A stretch of DNA of 64,000 nucleotides from Pseudomonas fluorescens (GTDB lineage: Bacteria > Pseudomonadota > Gammaproteobacteria > Pseudomonadales > Pseudomonadaceae): contig NZ_CP148752.1 in the NCBI RefSeq assembly GCF_040448305.1, positions 496,001 to 560,000 on the forward strand, read 5' to 3'. Positions within the stretch are counted from its first letter, which is position 1, and each line of letters opens with the position of its first letter. The notes beneath the pieces were generated by a model that searched no databases, was not told the origin of the DNA, and saw nothing but the letters and a program-made list of their open reading frames with translations. The position numbers and the translations under genes are program-made. Of this stretch, positions 1-6,925 are shown piece after piece.

Positions 1-55
1 ACTGCGTCACTACCTCGGCCACCATACGGCTGGCGGCATCGGGTTGGCTTTTCAT
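1..55 (-). CDS. dipA: DipA-like cyclic-di-GMP phosphodiesterase, first 18 codons only (cut by window edge)
   Basis: An ATG at 55 (minus strand) opens a frame reading MKSQPDAASRMVAEVVTQ up to the window edge. I recall this as the N terminus of the GGDEF/EAL protein DipA (PA5017 in PAO1), which lies directly downstream of aceE-aceF there, matching the order and strand here. DipA is a c-di-GMP phosphodiesterase linked to biofilm dispersal. No good Shine-Dalgarno sequence precedes the ATG. The assignment rests on 18 residues plus synteny, so it is tentative. Confidence 0.55.
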   Translation of the reverse strand, partial: MKSQPDAASRMVAEVVTQ

Positions 56-239
56 GGAGGGAAACTCGCTTCGAATATGCTGAACGCGCTGGGCTCTCGC
101 CCTCTTGACTGTTGCCTGCGGCAAGGTTGCATCATTGCGACACCGACTGACAAGAGAGATGAAGGCCAAGTGCTATAAGAATATGTCGGCAGGCGTGAAG
201 ATTTCTGCAGTTCGCGGCAGAAAGTATTGTTATTGATCA

Positions 240-277
240 GATCGCAGCCTTGGGGGGGGGCCGAAGGCTGTGATTTT
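240..277. terminator. Hairpin with a nine-G loop tract after the phoD-like gene
   Basis: CAGCCTT and AAGGCTG arms enclose a run of nine G's, and the plus strand then has a run of six T's. This is a terminator-like hairpin between the phoD-like stop and dipA. Its T tract suits plus-strand transcription, so for the minus-strand phoD gene it is only a hairpin. The G homopolymer is prone to length variation. Confidence 0.4.
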
Positions 278-283
278 TTGCCA

Positions 284-1690
284 TCAGCGCAAATTGATGC
301 CTGTCGATTGCAGCAACTTGCCATCCCGATCGTGGTAATTCACCTGAATGCGTTCTGCATCGATGACCAGGTGCGCGAAGTTATCCCGACTGATGACTTT
401 GCCATTCAATTCCTGTCGATATTCACCTGCATCGTTGCGTGCCAATGGCCGGTCGAGGATAAAGCTGGATCGACTGGCATAGGGCATCAGTTTGATGTTG
501 CACAATGGCGACGACACGATGGTGTGCACCTCAAAGTCCGGGTCTTCGCTGTGGGTCAGTCGACTGGTCAAGGAGCCGTGAACGTCACCGGAAACGAAAA
601 TGACATTCTTCAGCCGGTGCGAACGAATGGTCTCCAGCAACCGCAGCCGTTGCCCGGGAAAACCGGCCCAGGCGTCATACCCGTTTTGCCTGGCATCGGG
701 GAAGAACATCACGCTGGTGACCACCAGTTTGACCCGCGCCGGGCTGCGGATCAGCCATTGGCACAGGGCATATTCCTGTTCGGTATCAAGCAGGCGGCGA
801 TCATCGGCGGATAGATTGCGCCGGGTGCGACTATCGGTGACAAACCATTCGATATCGCCATCGGTGAACTGATACCAATAGTGCTTCGGATGCCGGCGGA
901 TCCGCCCATCGTCAAGTAATTCAAATGCCGGGCTGTGGCTGGCTTGATATAACTCATAAGCAGTGATGGCGTTTTTATATAGAGCATCATCGCCTGATCT
1001 TTTCTTGGCCGGCCAGTTATCTTCAATTTCGTGATCGTCGAGGATCATGTAAGTCGATAGGTTGGCCATTAACCTGGAAATATGCGGCTGGGAGAAAGCT
1101 GCACGGTATTTTGCGAGAATTTGCTGATATTCGCGGTCAGGCGCGAAAAAATTCAAATCATCGACATAGATCTGATCGCCAGTCATCAACATCGCGCTGA
1201 CCGGCGGGTCGGCTTGCTGTGCCAGTTGTGTAATCGAGGCAAATATCCGGTCGCCCAGGTGTGGCGCCGACGGGATGCCGGCGGTCATCCGCAAGTAACG
1301 GCATGAGCCAACGAAATAGGCTCGTGGCGTGCCGAGCGTGCCGGATCGGGTGCGCAAGCGATAGAGTTCTTGCGGCCATTGCAGCGGCAGTTCTTGCAGC
1401 GAATCCACGGAGTGCCCGGCACTGGTGGTGCTGAACCAGCCGGCCTGGTATTCGTATTCGGTATCGGCCGCCAGGTTATTGAGAGTAATGACATCGGACA
1501 TGTCTTGCAGGTTTGTCAGCCTTGCAAAGGTAGTTTTAAGCCATTGTTCATGCCCGGACTGCCGATAACGGATGCCGGCAAATACGGGTGCATCTTTTTG
1601 CGCTTTGCCGCGCACAAAGATACGCGCGTGATCAGTTGTAGTGTGCCCAACTATTGGGCCGACAGAGAGTTTTAGCATGTTCGAATCCAT
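284..1690 (-). CDS. PhoD-family metallophosphatase (alkaline phosphatase D-like)
   Basis: The 468-aa protein has the calcineurin-like metal-binding motifs of the PhoD family: GSCRY, MTGDQIYVDDLN, DDHEIEDNW and SGDVHGS. Members hydrolyse phosphomonoesters or diesters using Fe/Ca-type centres. Classical PhoD enzymes carry a Tat signal peptide. None is seen here: the N terminus goes straight into a beta-strand-like LKLSVGPIVGH, so a cytoplasmic location is inferred. An alternative ATG at 1678 (MLKLSVGP) would drop four residues, and neither start has a clear ribosome binding site. It stands alone between aceF and dipA, which are adjacent in PAO1, so it is probably an insertion in this lineage. 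Substrate unknown. Confidence 0.85.
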   Translation of the reverse strand: MDSNMLKLSVGPIVGHTTTDHARIFVRGKAQKDAPVFAGIRYRQSGHEQWLKTTFARLTNLQDMSDVITLNNLAADTEYEYQAGWFSTTSAGHSVDSLQELPLQWPQELYRLRTRSGTLGTPRAYFVGSCRYLRMTAGIPSAPHLGDRIFASITQLAQQADPPVSAMLMTGDQIYVDDLNFFAPDREYQQILAKYRAAFSQPHISRLMANLSTYMILDDHEIEDNWPAKKRSGDDALYKNAITAYELYQASHSPAFELLDDGRIRRHPKHYWYQFTDGDIEWFVTDSRTRRNLSADDRRLLDTEQEYALCQWLIRSPARVKLVVTSVMFFPDARQNGYDAWAGFPGQRLRLLETIRSHRLKNVIFVSGDVHGSLTSRLTHSEDPDFEVHTIVSSPLCNIKLMPYASRSSFILDRPLARNDAGEYRQELNGKVISRDNFAHLVIDAERIQVNYHDRDGKLLQSTGINLR

Positions 1691-1832
1691 TCGAATAATG
1701 AACTAATCAACCAGTGGCTTTAAACGTTGCCATCGTAGTTTTGGGCTTTAAGGCTAAGTGTTTGCTGGCGGGAAAATATCGGGCAAAAAGGGATGGGGGG
1801 TGTGGGGTAATCAAACCAGGCATGTAGGACAT

Positions 1833-1881
1833 TGCCTGCGTTTCGTGCAGGCAAAAAAAGCCCCGCCAAATTGGCGGGGTT
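1833..1881 (-). terminator. Rho-independent terminator(s) of the aceEF operon
   Basis: Read on the minus strand, CCCCGCC and GGCGGGG arms with a short AATTT loop are followed by a run of seven T's. Immediately beyond, a second stem (TTGCCTGC / GCAGGCAA) shares the same T tract. Position downstream of aceF fits termination of aceEF transcription. Confidence 0.75.
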
Positions 1882-1915
1882 GAGGTACGAGCGTGGCGCT
1901 CGGAAACGTGGAACG

Positions 1916-1947
1916 CGATCGGCCCTCCGGTGAAGGAGGGCCGATCG
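1916..1947. repeat. Perfect 13-bp stem-loop immediately after the aceF stop
   Basis: CGATCGGCCCTCC and its exact complement are separated by six bases. It begins four bases past the aceF stop codon. No T run follows it on the minus strand, so it looks more like an mRNA 3'-end stabilising hairpin placed before the true terminator. Confidence 0.6.
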
Positions 1948-1950
1948 GTG

Positions 1951-3885
1951 TTACAGGAGCATGGTGCGGATGTCGCCCAGCAGATCGCTCAGACGCTTGG
2001 TGAAGCGTGCAGCAGCGGCGCCGTTGATCACGCGGTGATCGTAGGACAGCGACAGCGGCAGCATCAGTTTCGGCTGGAAGGCTTTGCCGTCCCAGACTGG
2101 CTGGATGGTTGCCTTGGAGACACCGAGGATCGCCACTTCCGGCGCGTTGACGATCGGCGTGAAGCCGGTGCCGCCAATGTGGCCGAGGCTGGAAATGGTG
2201 AAGCAGGCACCTTGCATCTCGTCCGACGAGAGCTTCTTGGTCCGGGCTTTTTCAGCCAGGGAAGCAGCCTCGGCGGCCAGTTGCAGCAGGCTCTTCTGGT
2301 CGACGTTCTTGATGACCGGTACCAGCAGGCCATCCGGGGTGTCGACGGCGAAGCCGATGTTCACGTATTTCTTGCGGATGATCGCTTTGCCGCTTGGCGC
2401 CAGCGAGCTGTTGAAGTCCGGCAGTTCCTTGAGCAGGTGCGCGCAGGTCTTGAGCAGCAACGGCAGGATGGTCAGCTTGACGCCGGCCTTCTCTGCAACG
2501 GCTTTCTGGGCAACACGGAACGCTTCGAGCTCAGTGATATCCGCCGAGTCGAATTGCGTCACGTGCGGCACGTTCAGCCAGCTGCGGTGCAGGTTGGCGG
2601 CGCCGACCTGCATCAGGCGGGTCATCGGCACTTCTTCGATTTCACCGAAGCGGCTGAAGTCCACGACCGGAATTGGCGGGATGCCCGCGCCACCGGTTGC
2701 GCCAGCAGCAGCGGCCGGTGCTTCCTTGGCCTTCTGCATCATGGCCTTGACGTAAACCTGCACGTCTTCTTTCAGGATGCGACCGTGCGGACCGCTGGCA
2801 CCCACTGCGTTCAGCTCGACGCCGAATTCACGGGCCAGTTGACGCACGGCAGGGCCGGCGTGAACTTTCGCGCCAGGCTTGGCTGGAGCAGCAACCGGGG
2901 CAGCAACAGGTGCGGCGGCGGCAGGAGCAGCAGCTGGAGCCGGAGCGCTCGGAGCAGCAGCGGCAGGTGCCGGTGCGGCGGCCGGTGCAGCGCCTTTGAC
3001 TTTCAGCTTGAGGATCAGGTCGCCGGTACCGACTTCGTCATCGAGCTTGATGGAAACGCTTTCCACCACGCCAGCGGCTGGCGACGGGATTTCCATGCTC
3101 GCCTTGTCGGATTCCAGGGTGATCAGCGACTGGTCGGCCACAACGGTGTCGCCGGCCTTGACCAGGACTTCGATGATCTTGGCCTTGCCCGCCGAACCGA
3201 TGTCCGGAACGTGGATGTCCTGAACGCTGTCGGCAACCGGTGCAGCCGGAGCTGCTACAGGAGCAGGCGCAGCGGCGGCAGTTGGAGCGGCAGCCTGGGC
3301 CGGAGCAACGGCCGGTGCAGCAGCACCTGCCACTTCCAGATCCAGGATCAGGTCGCCGGTGCCGACTTCGTCATTGAGCTTGACGCTGATGGCCTTGACC
3401 ACGCCAGCGGCAGGCGACGGGATTTCCATGCTCGCCTTGTCCGACTCCAGGGTGATCAGCGACTGATCAGCCGCGACGGTGTCGCCGACCTTGACCTGGA
3501 TCTCGATGATCTGGGCCTTGCCCGACGAACCGATGTCCGGCACGTGCACTTGCTGAACGCTGGCAGCAGCCGGCGCAGCAGCAGGAGCTGCAGCCGGTTT
3601 GGCTTCAGCCTTGGCCGCCGGTGCAGCTGCCGCAGGGGCCGCAACAGCGGCACCTTCGACTTCCAGCTCCAGCAGTTCGTCGCCTTCTTTCAGGCGATCG
3701 CCCAGCTTCACTTTCAGGCTCTTGATGATACCGGCCTTCGGCGCAGGCACTTCCATGCTCGCCTTGTCCGACTCAAGTGTCAGGATGCTCTGGTCGGCTT
3801 CGATACGGTCGCCGACCTTCACAAACAGTTCAATTACTTCACCTTCACCGCTGCCGATGTCAGGTACGCGAATGAGTTCGCTCAC
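1951..3885 (-). CDS. aceF: Dihydrolipoyl acetyltransferase, E2 of pyruvate dehydrogenase (three lipoyl domains)
   Basis: This is the core E2 of the pyruvate dehydrogenase complex, transferring acetyl groups from lipoyl-lysine to CoA. The 644-aa protein has three N-terminal lipoyl domains (about 1-75, 115-190, 220-295), each with an ESDKAS lipoylation site. Ala/Pro-rich linkers join them. A peripheral-subunit-binding domain follows at about 345-380, then the catalytic domain with the DHR active-site motif at 616-618. The start codon is GTG, preceded by GAGGAGAGA. It lies 11 bp after aceE, so the two are one operon. No E3 gene follows here. Confidence 0.97.
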   Translation of the reverse strand: MSELIRVPDIGSGEGEVIELFVKVGDRIEADQSILTLESDKASMEVPAPKAGIIKSLKVKLGDRLKEGDELLELEVEGAAVAAPAAAAPAAKAEAKPAAAPAAAPAAASVQQVHVPDIGSSGKAQIIEIQVKVGDTVAADQSLITLESDKASMEIPSPAAGVVKAISVKLNDEVGTGDLILDLEVAGAAAPAVAPAQAAAPTAAAAPAPVAAPAAPVADSVQDIHVPDIGSAGKAKIIEVLVKAGDTVVADQSLITLESDKASMEIPSPAAGVVESVSIKLDDEVGTGDLILKLKVKGAAPAAAPAPAAAAPSAPAPAAAPAAAAPVAAPVAAPAKPGAKVHAGPAVRQLAREFGVELNAVGASGPHGRILKEDVQVYVKAMMQKAKEAPAAAAGATGGAGIPPIPVVDFSRFGEIEEVPMTRLMQVGAANLHRSWLNVPHVTQFDSADITELEAFRVAQKAVAEKAGVKLTILPLLLKTCAHLLKELPDFNSSLAPSGKAIIRKKYVNIGFAVDTPDGLLVPVIKNVDQKSLLQLAAEAASLAEKARTKKLSSDEMQGACFTISSLGHIGGTGFTPIVNAPEVAILGVSKATIQPVWDGKAFQPKLMLPLSLSYDHRVINGAAAARFTKRLSDLLGDIRTMLL

Positions 3886-3896
3886 AGAATCTCTCC

Positions 3897-6542
3897 TCAG
3901 CAGTCCAGTGGGTTGCGTTTTTCCGGGTTGATACCGAACTTGGCAATGGCCTCGGCCACAACCTTAGGTTCGATGTCGCCACGGTCAGCCAGTGCTTCCA
4001 GGGCTGCCAACACCACGAAATGACGGTCGACTTCGAAGAAATGACGCAGTTTCTTGCGGCTGTCGCTGCGGCCGAAACCGTCGGTGCCCAGGACTTTGAA
4101 TTCCTTGGACGGTACCCACTGACGGATCTGCTCGGCGAACAGTTTCATGTAGTCGGTAGACGCGATGACCGGACCTTTACGGCCGTTCAGGCACTCTTCG
4201 ACGTAGCTCAGCTTAGGCTTCTGGCCAGGGTGCAGACGGTTGGTGCGCTCAACGGCCAGGCCGTCGCGACGCAGTTCGTTGAAGCTGGTAACGCTCCACA
4301 CGTCGGCGCCGACGTTGAACTCTTCGCGCAGGATCTTCGCCGCTTCACGGACTTCACGCAGGATGGTGCCGGAGCCCATCAGCTGAACGTGGTGCGCCGC
4401 TTCGCGGTTGTCTTCTTCGAGCAGGTACATGCCTTTCTTGATGCCTTCTTCGGCACCGGCCGGCATGGCTGGCTGCTGGTACGACTCGTTCATCACGGTG
4501 ATGTAGTAGAAGACGTCCTGTTGCTCTTCGGTCATCTTCTTCATGCCGTCCTGAATGATCACCGCCAGCTCGTAGCCGTAGGTTGGATCGTAGGTGCGGC
4601 AGTTCGGGATGGTCGAGGCCAGCAGGTGGCTGTGACCGTCTTCGTGTTGCAGGCCTTCACCGTTCAGGGTGGTACGGCCGGCGGTGCCACCGATCAGGAA
4701 GCCACGGGTGCGGCTGTCGCCGGCGGCCCATGCCAAGTCGCCGATACGCTGGAAGCCGAACATCGAGTAGAAGATGTAGAACGGCAGCATCGGCTGGTTG
4801 TGGCTGGAGTACGAAGTACCGGCAGCGATGAAGGAGCTCATGGCGCCCGCTTCGTTGATGCCTTCCTCGAGGATCTGGCCCTTCTGGTCTTCCTTGTAGA
4901 ACATCACCTGGTCTTTATCGACTGGCTCGTAGAGCTGGCCGACGGAGGAGTAGATGCCCAGCTGACGGAACATGCCTTCCATACCGAAGGTACGGGCTTC
5001 GTCCGGGATGATCGGCACGATGCGCGGGCCGATTTCCTTGTCCTTGACCAGTTGCGCGAGGATCCGCACGAAGGCCATGGTGGTGGAGATTTCGCGGTCG
5101 CCCGAGCCGTCCAGGATCGCCTTGAGGGTGTCCAGTGGCGGAGTCGGGATGTTGAAGCTCTTGGCGCGACGCTGAGGTACGAAGCCGCCCAGTGCGGTAC
5201 GGCGCTCGCTCAGGTAACGGGCTTCGGCGCTGCCTTCTTCCGGTTTGAAGAATGGCAGGTTTTCCAGTTCATCGTCCTTGACCGGGATGTCGAAGCGGTC
5301 GCGGAACAACTTCAGGCTTTCGACATCGACCTTCTTGGTGTTGTGCGCGGTGTTTTTCGCTTCGCCGGCACCGGTGCCATAACCTTTGATGGTCTTGGCC
5401 AGGATAACGGTCGGTTGTTCTTTGTGGTTGACCGCTTCGTGGTACGCCGCGTAGACCTTGTACGGGTCGTGGCCGCCACGGTTGAGTTTCCAGATCTCGT
5501 CGTCGGACAGGTCTTCGACCATTGCCTTGAGTTCAGGCGTGTTGAAGAAGTGTTCACGCACGAACGCGCCGTCTTTGGCTTTGTAGTTCTGGTACTCGCC
5601 GTCGATGACTTCGTCCATACGGCGTTGCAGGATGCCGTCGACGTCCTTGGCCAGCAGTGGGTCCCAGAAACGGCCCCAGATGACTTTGGTCACGTTCCAC
5701 TGAGCACCGCGGAACACGCCTTCGAGTTCCTGGATGATCTTGCCGTTGCCGCGAACCGGGCCGTCGAGGCGCTGCAGGTTGCAGTTGATGACGAAGATCA
5801 GGTTGTCCAGCTTCTCGCGGCCGGCCAGGGAAATTGCGCCCAGGGATTCCGGCTCGTCGCACTCGCCGTCGCCCAGGAAACACCAGACTTTCTGTTTGCC
5901 TGGCTGGATGAAGCCGCGGTGTTCCAGGTACTTCATGAAGCGTGCCTGGTAGATCGCCTGGATCGGGCCCAGACCCATGGATACGGTCGGGAACTGCCAG
6001 AAGTCAGGCATCAGCCAAGGGTGCGGGTAGGACGACAGGCCCTGACCGTCGACTTCCTGGCGGAAGTTGTTCATCTGGTCTTCGGTGATGCGGCCTTCCA
6101 TGAATGCACGGGCGTAAACGCCTGGCGAGGTGTGGCCCTGGAAGTAGATCAGGTCGCCGCCGTGTTCGTCGCTCGGGGCCTGGAAGAAGTAGTTGAAGCC
6201 AATGTCATACAGGGTCGCACTGGAGGCGAAGCTGGAGATGTGACCGCCGAGGTCAGAATCTTTCAGGTTCGTACGCATTACCATGGCCATCGCGTTCCAG
6301 CGTACCAGCGAGCGAATGCGGCGTTCCATGAACAGGTCGCCAGGCATGCGTGCTTCGTGGGTTACCGGGATGGTGTTGCGGTAAGGCGTGGTGATGGCGT
6401 AAGGCAACTGCGAACCGCTGCGGGTCGCTAGTTCACCCATACGGGTCATCAGATAGTGAGCACGGTCTTCGCCTTCTTTGTCGAGAACCGATTCCAGGGC
6501 GTCCAGCCATTCCTGGGTTTCGACGGGATCGAGGTCTTGCAT
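3897..6542 (-). CDS. aceE: Pyruvate dehydrogenase E1 component, homodimeric type
   Basis: It catalyses the thiamine-diphosphate-dependent decarboxylation of pyruvate and reductive acetylation of E2. The 881-aa length and the opening MQDLDPVETQEWLDALESVL are typical of the gammaproteobacterial homodimeric E1. A ThDP-binding GDG...NCN segment is visible near residues 230-260 (GDGECDEPE to INCNLQRLDG). It is the first gene of the aceE-aceF operon. The 383-bp region upstream, shared with the divergent glnE, holds two dyad operators likely to control it. Confidence 0.97.
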   Translation of the reverse strand: MQDLDPVETQEWLDALESVLDKEGEDRAHYLMTRMGELATRSGSQLPYAITTPYRNTIPVTHEARMPGDLFMERRIRSLVRWNAMAMVMRTNLKDSDLGGHISSFASSATLYDIGFNYFFQAPSDEHGGDLIYFQGHTSPGVYARAFMEGRITEDQMNNFRQEVDGQGLSSYPHPWLMPDFWQFPTVSMGLGPIQAIYQARFMKYLEHRGFIQPGKQKVWCFLGDGECDEPESLGAISLAGREKLDNLIFVINCNLQRLDGPVRGNGKIIQELEGVFRGAQWNVTKVIWGRFWDPLLAKDVDGILQRRMDEVIDGEYQNYKAKDGAFVREHFFNTPELKAMVEDLSDDEIWKLNRGGHDPYKVYAAYHEAVNHKEQPTVILAKTIKGYGTGAGEAKNTAHNTKKVDVESLKLFRDRFDIPVKDDELENLPFFKPEEGSAEARYLSERRTALGGFVPQRRAKSFNIPTPPLDTLKAILDGSGDREISTTMAFVRILAQLVKDKEIGPRIVPIIPDEARTFGMEGMFRQLGIYSSVGQLYEPVDKDQVMFYKEDQKGQILEEGINEAGAMSSFIAAGTSYSSHNQPMLPFYIFYSMFGFQRIGDLAWAAGDSRTRGFLIGGTAGRTTLNGEGLQHEDGHSHLLASTIPNCRTYDPTYGYELAVIIQDGMKKMTEEQQDVFYYITVMNESYQQPAMPAGAEEGIKKGMYLLEEDNREAAHHVQLMGSGTILREVREAAKILREEFNVGADVWSVTSFNELRRDGLAVERTNRLHPGQKPKLSYVEECLNGRKGPVIASTDYMKLFAEQIRQWVPSKEFKVLGTDGFGRSDSRKKLRHFFEVDRHFVVLAALEALADRGDIEPKVVAEAIAKFGINPEKRNPLDC

Positions 6543-6652
6543 GGCTTGCTCCAGGGCGGAAAGGCTTCCAGAATCGGTTGCCTGAGTTTGCGACTGGCCT
6601 TGTGGGCAGACGATATAAATTCTTGGATTGCCGATAGGTTGTTCCGGCGGCG

Positions 6653-6719
6653 TGTAGTTTTACTACAAATCTTCCGGCATTTCAGCCCGGCTAATGTATA
6701 TACGAGTAGTAAAACTACA
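6653..6719. promoter_or_regulatory. Paired dyad operators TGTAGTTTTACTACA
   Basis: Copy 1 (6653-6667) is TGTAGT-TTT-ACTACA. Copy 2 (6705-6719) is AGTAGT-AAA-ACTACA, matching copy 1 in inverted orientation with one mismatch in 15. The copies start 52 bp apart, about five helical turns, which would put both on the same DNA face. Position upstream of aceE suggests an autonomous PDH-operon regulator. The dyad type resembles sites of RpiR (HexR) or GntR regulators, but the cognate protein cannot be assigned from this window. Confidence 0.6.
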
Positions 6720-6866
6720 GAAGAGCGGCTTGTGGCCACCGGCTGCGTTGTGAGAATAATCGTTAAGGTTGGTCTTTTTCCAACTACAGAAGGTAAAAGC
6801 TTGATGCTGGCTGCCAAAATTAAAGAAATTTCAGCTATTTCTAACTTTTGTTCGACACTCCCTCAG

Positions 6867-6891
6867 GTAGTGGGTTTTCGCAAACCACTAC
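6867..6891. promoter_or_regulatory. Inverted repeat GTAGTGG...CCACTAC ahead of glnE
   Basis: Seven-base perfect arms are separated by 11 bases that themselves contain GTTT/AAAC. It ends 34 bp before the glnE ATG. It shares the GTAGT/ACTAC half-sites of the two aceE dyads, so it may be a third site for the same regulator or an mRNA leader hairpin. Confidence 0.4.
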
Positions 6892-6925
6892 ATGCAGTCT
6901 GTTGTACGCCGATCAAGGATAGACC

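Larger units (their letters stand above)
6543..6925. promoter_or_regulatory. Divergent aceE / glnE regulatory region
   Basis: This is a 383-bp non-coding gap that is clearly more AT-rich than its surroundings. It contains two near-identical 15-bp dyads (6653-6667 and 6705-6719) and one larger inverted repeat close to glnE (6867-6891), listed separately. No convincing gene was seen in it. Confidence 0.7.

Noticed and set aside
52..324. 90-codon minus-strand frame between the phoD-like gene and dipA
   Set aside because: No recognisable protein features; it covers a hairpin and ends over the dipA start. I treat the gap as non-coding.
1916..1947. Long hairpin after aceF as the operon terminator
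   Set aside because: No T tract on the minus strand; the hairpin at 1861-1879 with seven T's is the better terminator.
2879..3223. Alanine-rich plus-strand frame opposite the aceF linkers
   Set aside because: It arises from the repeated Ala/Pro linker codons of aceF read in antisense.
4020..6431. An 800-codon open frame on the plus strand opposite aceE, and a similar one opposite aceF
   Set aside because: Both lie antisense to certain genes in GC-rich DNA, have composition biased to shadow codons, and match no known fold.
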